Positions 35,146 through 37,111 of a DNA stretch of 37,111 nucleotides are shown here, in pieces. The translations under genes and the position numbers were made by a program. The stretch's first letter is position 1. The number at the start of each line of letters is the position of its first letter. The notes under the pieces were generated by a model, which made no database searches, had not been told where the DNA came from, and saw nothing but the letters and a program-made list of their open reading frames with translations. The stretch comes from Synechococcales cyanobacterium bin59.metabat.ball.084 (lineage in GTDB: Bacteria; Cyanobacteriota; Cyanobacteriia; Cyanobacteriales; Chamaesiphonaceae), in contig JAAFHZ010000033.1 of the NCBI GenBank assembly GCA_013297675.1, forward strand, positions 1-37,111. The letters run 5' to 3'.

Positions 35146-36191
35146 AGTTATTATTAGCCGGAGATATTGGTGGCACTAGCACTCGTCTGCGTCTTGCCCC
35201 GATCGAAGATTGGCGCAGCCATCAATGGGAGCGCATTTATGCTAGCCAAGACTTTCCTGATCTAGCACCGGTGGTGCAAAGTTTTTTGGCAGAGTTGAAT
35301 GTCTCTGGGGAAGTGGTAGCGGCTTGTTTCGCGGTGGCTGGCCCGGTGGTAGGTGGAGTAGCCAAGCTGCAAAATTTGGCTTGGCAGCTAGAGACCGATC
35401 GGCTGATCAAGTCTTTAAATATCCCTAACTTGAAATTAATTAACGATTTTGCCGCAGTGGGCTACGGCTTGGCTCATTTACGCCCCGATGAGCTGCACGT
35501 ATTGCAGGCTGGTGAGGTGGTAGCAGATGCTCCCCAAGCAGTGATTGGGGCGGGGACTGGTTTGGGTCAGGGATACTTAATTCCGGCCTGCGGCAAATAT
35601 GAGGTGTTGGCCAGCGAGGGGGGACACAGCGACTTTGCCGCGCGGACTCCTCTAGAGTTTGAGCTGGTGGAATATTTGATGGAGCGAGATGATCTAGATC
35701 ACGTCTCCTACGATCGATTGGTTTCTGGGCGGGGAATTGTGAACATGTATCGGTTTTTGCGCGACCGCCCCACAGATGAAGTTTCACCATTAGCAGATAT
35801 CCCAGAAATTGCCGAGGCCGTAAAACAGTGGGAAAAAACTACGGTGTCCGATCGAGCGCACCTCACTGATCCGGCAGTCTTGATCGCCAAAGCAGCTCAA
35901 GCTGGCACCAGTGCTCTGGCACGGGCAACTATGCAGATGTTTGTGAGCGCCTATGGTGCAGAAGCCGGGAACTTGGCTTTGAAGTTTTTGCCTCGGGGTG
36001 GCCTATATATTGCTGGTGGTATTGCGGCTAAAAACTTACCGCTGTTGACTGATGGAACTTTTATGACAGCCTTTGGCCAAAAAGGCCGGATGCGTAGTTT
36101 GGTAGCCCAAATTCCGGTGGCAGTGGTGCTAAATTCTCAGGTAGGTTTAATCGGTGCGGCAGCGCAGTCATTGGATATGCTGGATAGTTAG
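35142..36191 (+). CDS. glk: Glucokinase
   Basis: 349 residues; phosphorylates glucose with ATP. ATP-binding LLAGDIGGTSTRLRL at the N-terminus, NDFAAVGYGLAHL near residue 100, GAGTGLGQGYL (glucose/ATP contact) and ASEGGHSDFA (catalytic region) are typical of bacterial Glk. RGGLYIAGGIAAKNLPL is near the end. Start ATG overlaps the NblB-like stop. With glgP upstream, it links glycogen breakdown to glucose use. Full length. Confidence 0.96.
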   Translation: MKLLLAGDIGGTSTRLRLAPIEDWRSHQWERIYASQDFPDLAPVVQSFLAELNVSGEVVAACFAVAGPVVGGVAKLQNLAWQLETDRLIKSLNIPNLKLINDFAAVGYGLAHLRPDELHVLQAGEVVADAPQAVIGAGTGLGQGYLIPACGKYEVLASEGGHSDFAARTPLEFELVEYLMERDDLDHVSYDRLVSGRGIVNMYRFLRDRPTDEVSPLADIPEIAEAVKQWEKTTVSDRAHLTDPAVLIAKAAQAGTSALARATMQMFVSAYGAEAGNLALKFLPRGGLYIAGGIAAKNLPLLTDGTFMTAFGQKGRMRSLVAQIPVAVVLNSQVGLIGAAAQSLDMLDS

Positions 36192-36292
36192 GAGCTTAAT
36201 TTCTAGCGCGGGATTCAGCTACATGACTGATAGGCTATAGAACACAAGGTTCTTATGATTGAGGGGAGCTATTTTAATCAGCATTTTTTTCT

Positions 36293-37111
36293 ATGAACCC
36301 TAACAGACCAAAGGTGACAGTGGGCTTGGCTTTCTATAATCCGGGCGCAGATTTTGAGTTGGCCATTAAATCAGTGTTTGCCCAAACTTTTACCGACTGG
36401 GAATTTATTTTAGTAGATGATGGCTCTAACGATGGCTCTTTAGAATTTGCCCAGAGCATTGATGACCCGCGAGTTCGAGTTTTGAGCGATGGCAAAAATG
36501 TGGGTGCTAGCATTCGGATGAACGAAGTCATCGCTGCCGCTCAAACCCCTTATTTGATTAGAATGGATGCCGATGATGTCCTGCATCCCCAGCGAGTAGA
36601 AATTCAGTATGCAGAGCTGCTGAAGCACGGAAACGAAGCGATCGTGGGCACCGCGACCTATTCGATCGACACTCAAACTCAGGTAATTGGCTTTACTCCT
36701 AGCAAACAATTTCAAGCTTTTGGCTATGCCGCTCGTCACAACTTGGTACAGCCCACTGTAGCCGCTTCGATCGAGTGGTTTCTCAAACATCCTTACTCTA
36801 AAGATTGGGTGTATCGCCGCTGCGAAGATGCCGAGCTGTGGTGCCGAGCTTCTGTGGATAGCAAATACATCAATATGGAAATGCCCCTGGTATATTATCG
36901 AGAAGTTGGTAATTATTCCTTGAAAAAGCAGATGGCTACGTATCTTGGCCTATTCAATATTATTTACGATCATCACTTTCAGCAGCCTTGGCGCTTCAGC
37001 TTGCTGATGGGTAAAGAACTCTTTAGACTATTTATAATTAGCACTTTAACAGCCCTAGGCAAAAGTAACTGGTTTGTATCCCGGCGTTATCGTTCGTTAA
37101 CTTCTGCTCAA
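36293..37111 (+). CDS. Family 2 glycosyltransferase, 3' end outside window
   Basis: The frame is open from ATG 36293 (MNPNRPKVTVGLAFYNPGAD) to the last base, 273 codons, so the end is cut off. It is GT-A fold: ILVDDGSNDGS (nucleotide-binding), then MDADDVLHP (DxD metal site). Other elements are RASVDSKYIN and a hydrophobic stretch near the end (LFRLFIISTLTALG) that may be a membrane-associated helix. Acceptor and sugar are unknown; likely for cell-surface polysaccharide. 101 bp after glk, same strand. Confidence 0.9.
   Translation, partial: MNPNRPKVTVGLAFYNPGADFELAIKSVFAQTFTDWEFILVDDGSNDGSLEFAQSIDDPRVRVLSDGKNVGASIRMNEVIAAAQTPYLIRMDADDVLHPQRVEIQYAELLKHGNEAIVGTATYSIDTQTQVIGFTPSKQFQAFGYAARHNLVQPTVAASIEWFLKHPYSKDWVYRRCEDAELWCRASVDSKYINMEMPLVYYREVGNYSLKKQMATYLGLFNIIYDHHFQQPWRFSLLMGKELFRLFIISTLTALGKSNWFVSRRYRSLTSAQ

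Overview
The window reads as a chromosomal segment of a phycobilisome-containing cyanobacterium. The evidence is a CpcT/CpeT-type bilin lyase, an NblB-like HEAT protein, UDP-sulfoquinovose synthase (SqdB), a cyanobacterial rpmI-rplT pair, a GUN4 domain, several Uma2 (DUF820) proteins, and a strong excess of CGATCG/GATCGA words with some full GCGATCGC (HIP1) sites. Genus cannot be fixed from the sequence alone.

Layout. (1) 1-8005 is a restriction/defence locus: the 3' part of hsdR, a RelE-type toxin and HTH antitoxin on the opposite strand, then hsdM, hsdS, an ABC-like ATPase and an HNH nuclease. The last four genes are joined by three ATGA start/stop overlaps. The ATPase and HNH genes resemble the PtuA/PtuB pair of Septu. 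(2) 8051-11325 is mostly housekeeping on the minus strand: a low-molecular-weight phosphatase-like protein, O6-methylguanine methyltransferase, a periplasmic solute-binding protein, L20, L35 and an inositol monophosphatase-family enzyme. (3) 11378-16114 is a decayed accessory zone: the C-terminal half of a STAND/NB-ARC ATPase gene with no start codon, an unknown membrane-anchored protein, a frameshifted Uma2 gene beside an intact paralogue, two further gene scraps and a DUF6933-like gene. (4) 16289-22540 holds an M1 aminopeptidase with HEAT repeats, another Uma2 gene, a PD-(D/E)XK-like protein, cpcT and sqdB. (5) 22660-31055 is a second defence-rich zone, all on the minus strand: a ParA-like ATPase overlapping a HEPN ribonuclease-like gene, then an island with a XhoI/PaeR7I-type restriction-modification pair, an antitoxin-like gene, a COG2810-like nuclease, a DnaJ-GUN4 fusion and a coiled-coil partner. 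(6) 31182-37111 is housekeeping on the plus strand: glgP, a conserved cyanobacterial protein, nblB-like, glucokinase and the start of a family 2 glycosyltransferase.

The clearest structural finding is that the island at 25275-31055 lies between two copies of the glgP 5' end. The copies, 24851-25274 and 31056-31479, sit at a constant offset of 6205 bp; their core 398 bp shows 12 mismatches and no gaps by eye. The upstream copy is a truncated DUF3417 domain and the downstream copy is the intact gene. No integrase, transposase, tRNA or CRISPR array was found.

Best candidates for undescribed biology: the type I RM operon with a translationally coupled PtuAB-like pair whose HNH protein lacks two expected zinc cysteines; the overlapping ParA-like/HEPN pair; and the DnaJ-GUN4 fusion with its coiled-coil neighbour inside the glgP-bracketed island. 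Functions for these three are inference from domains and context.
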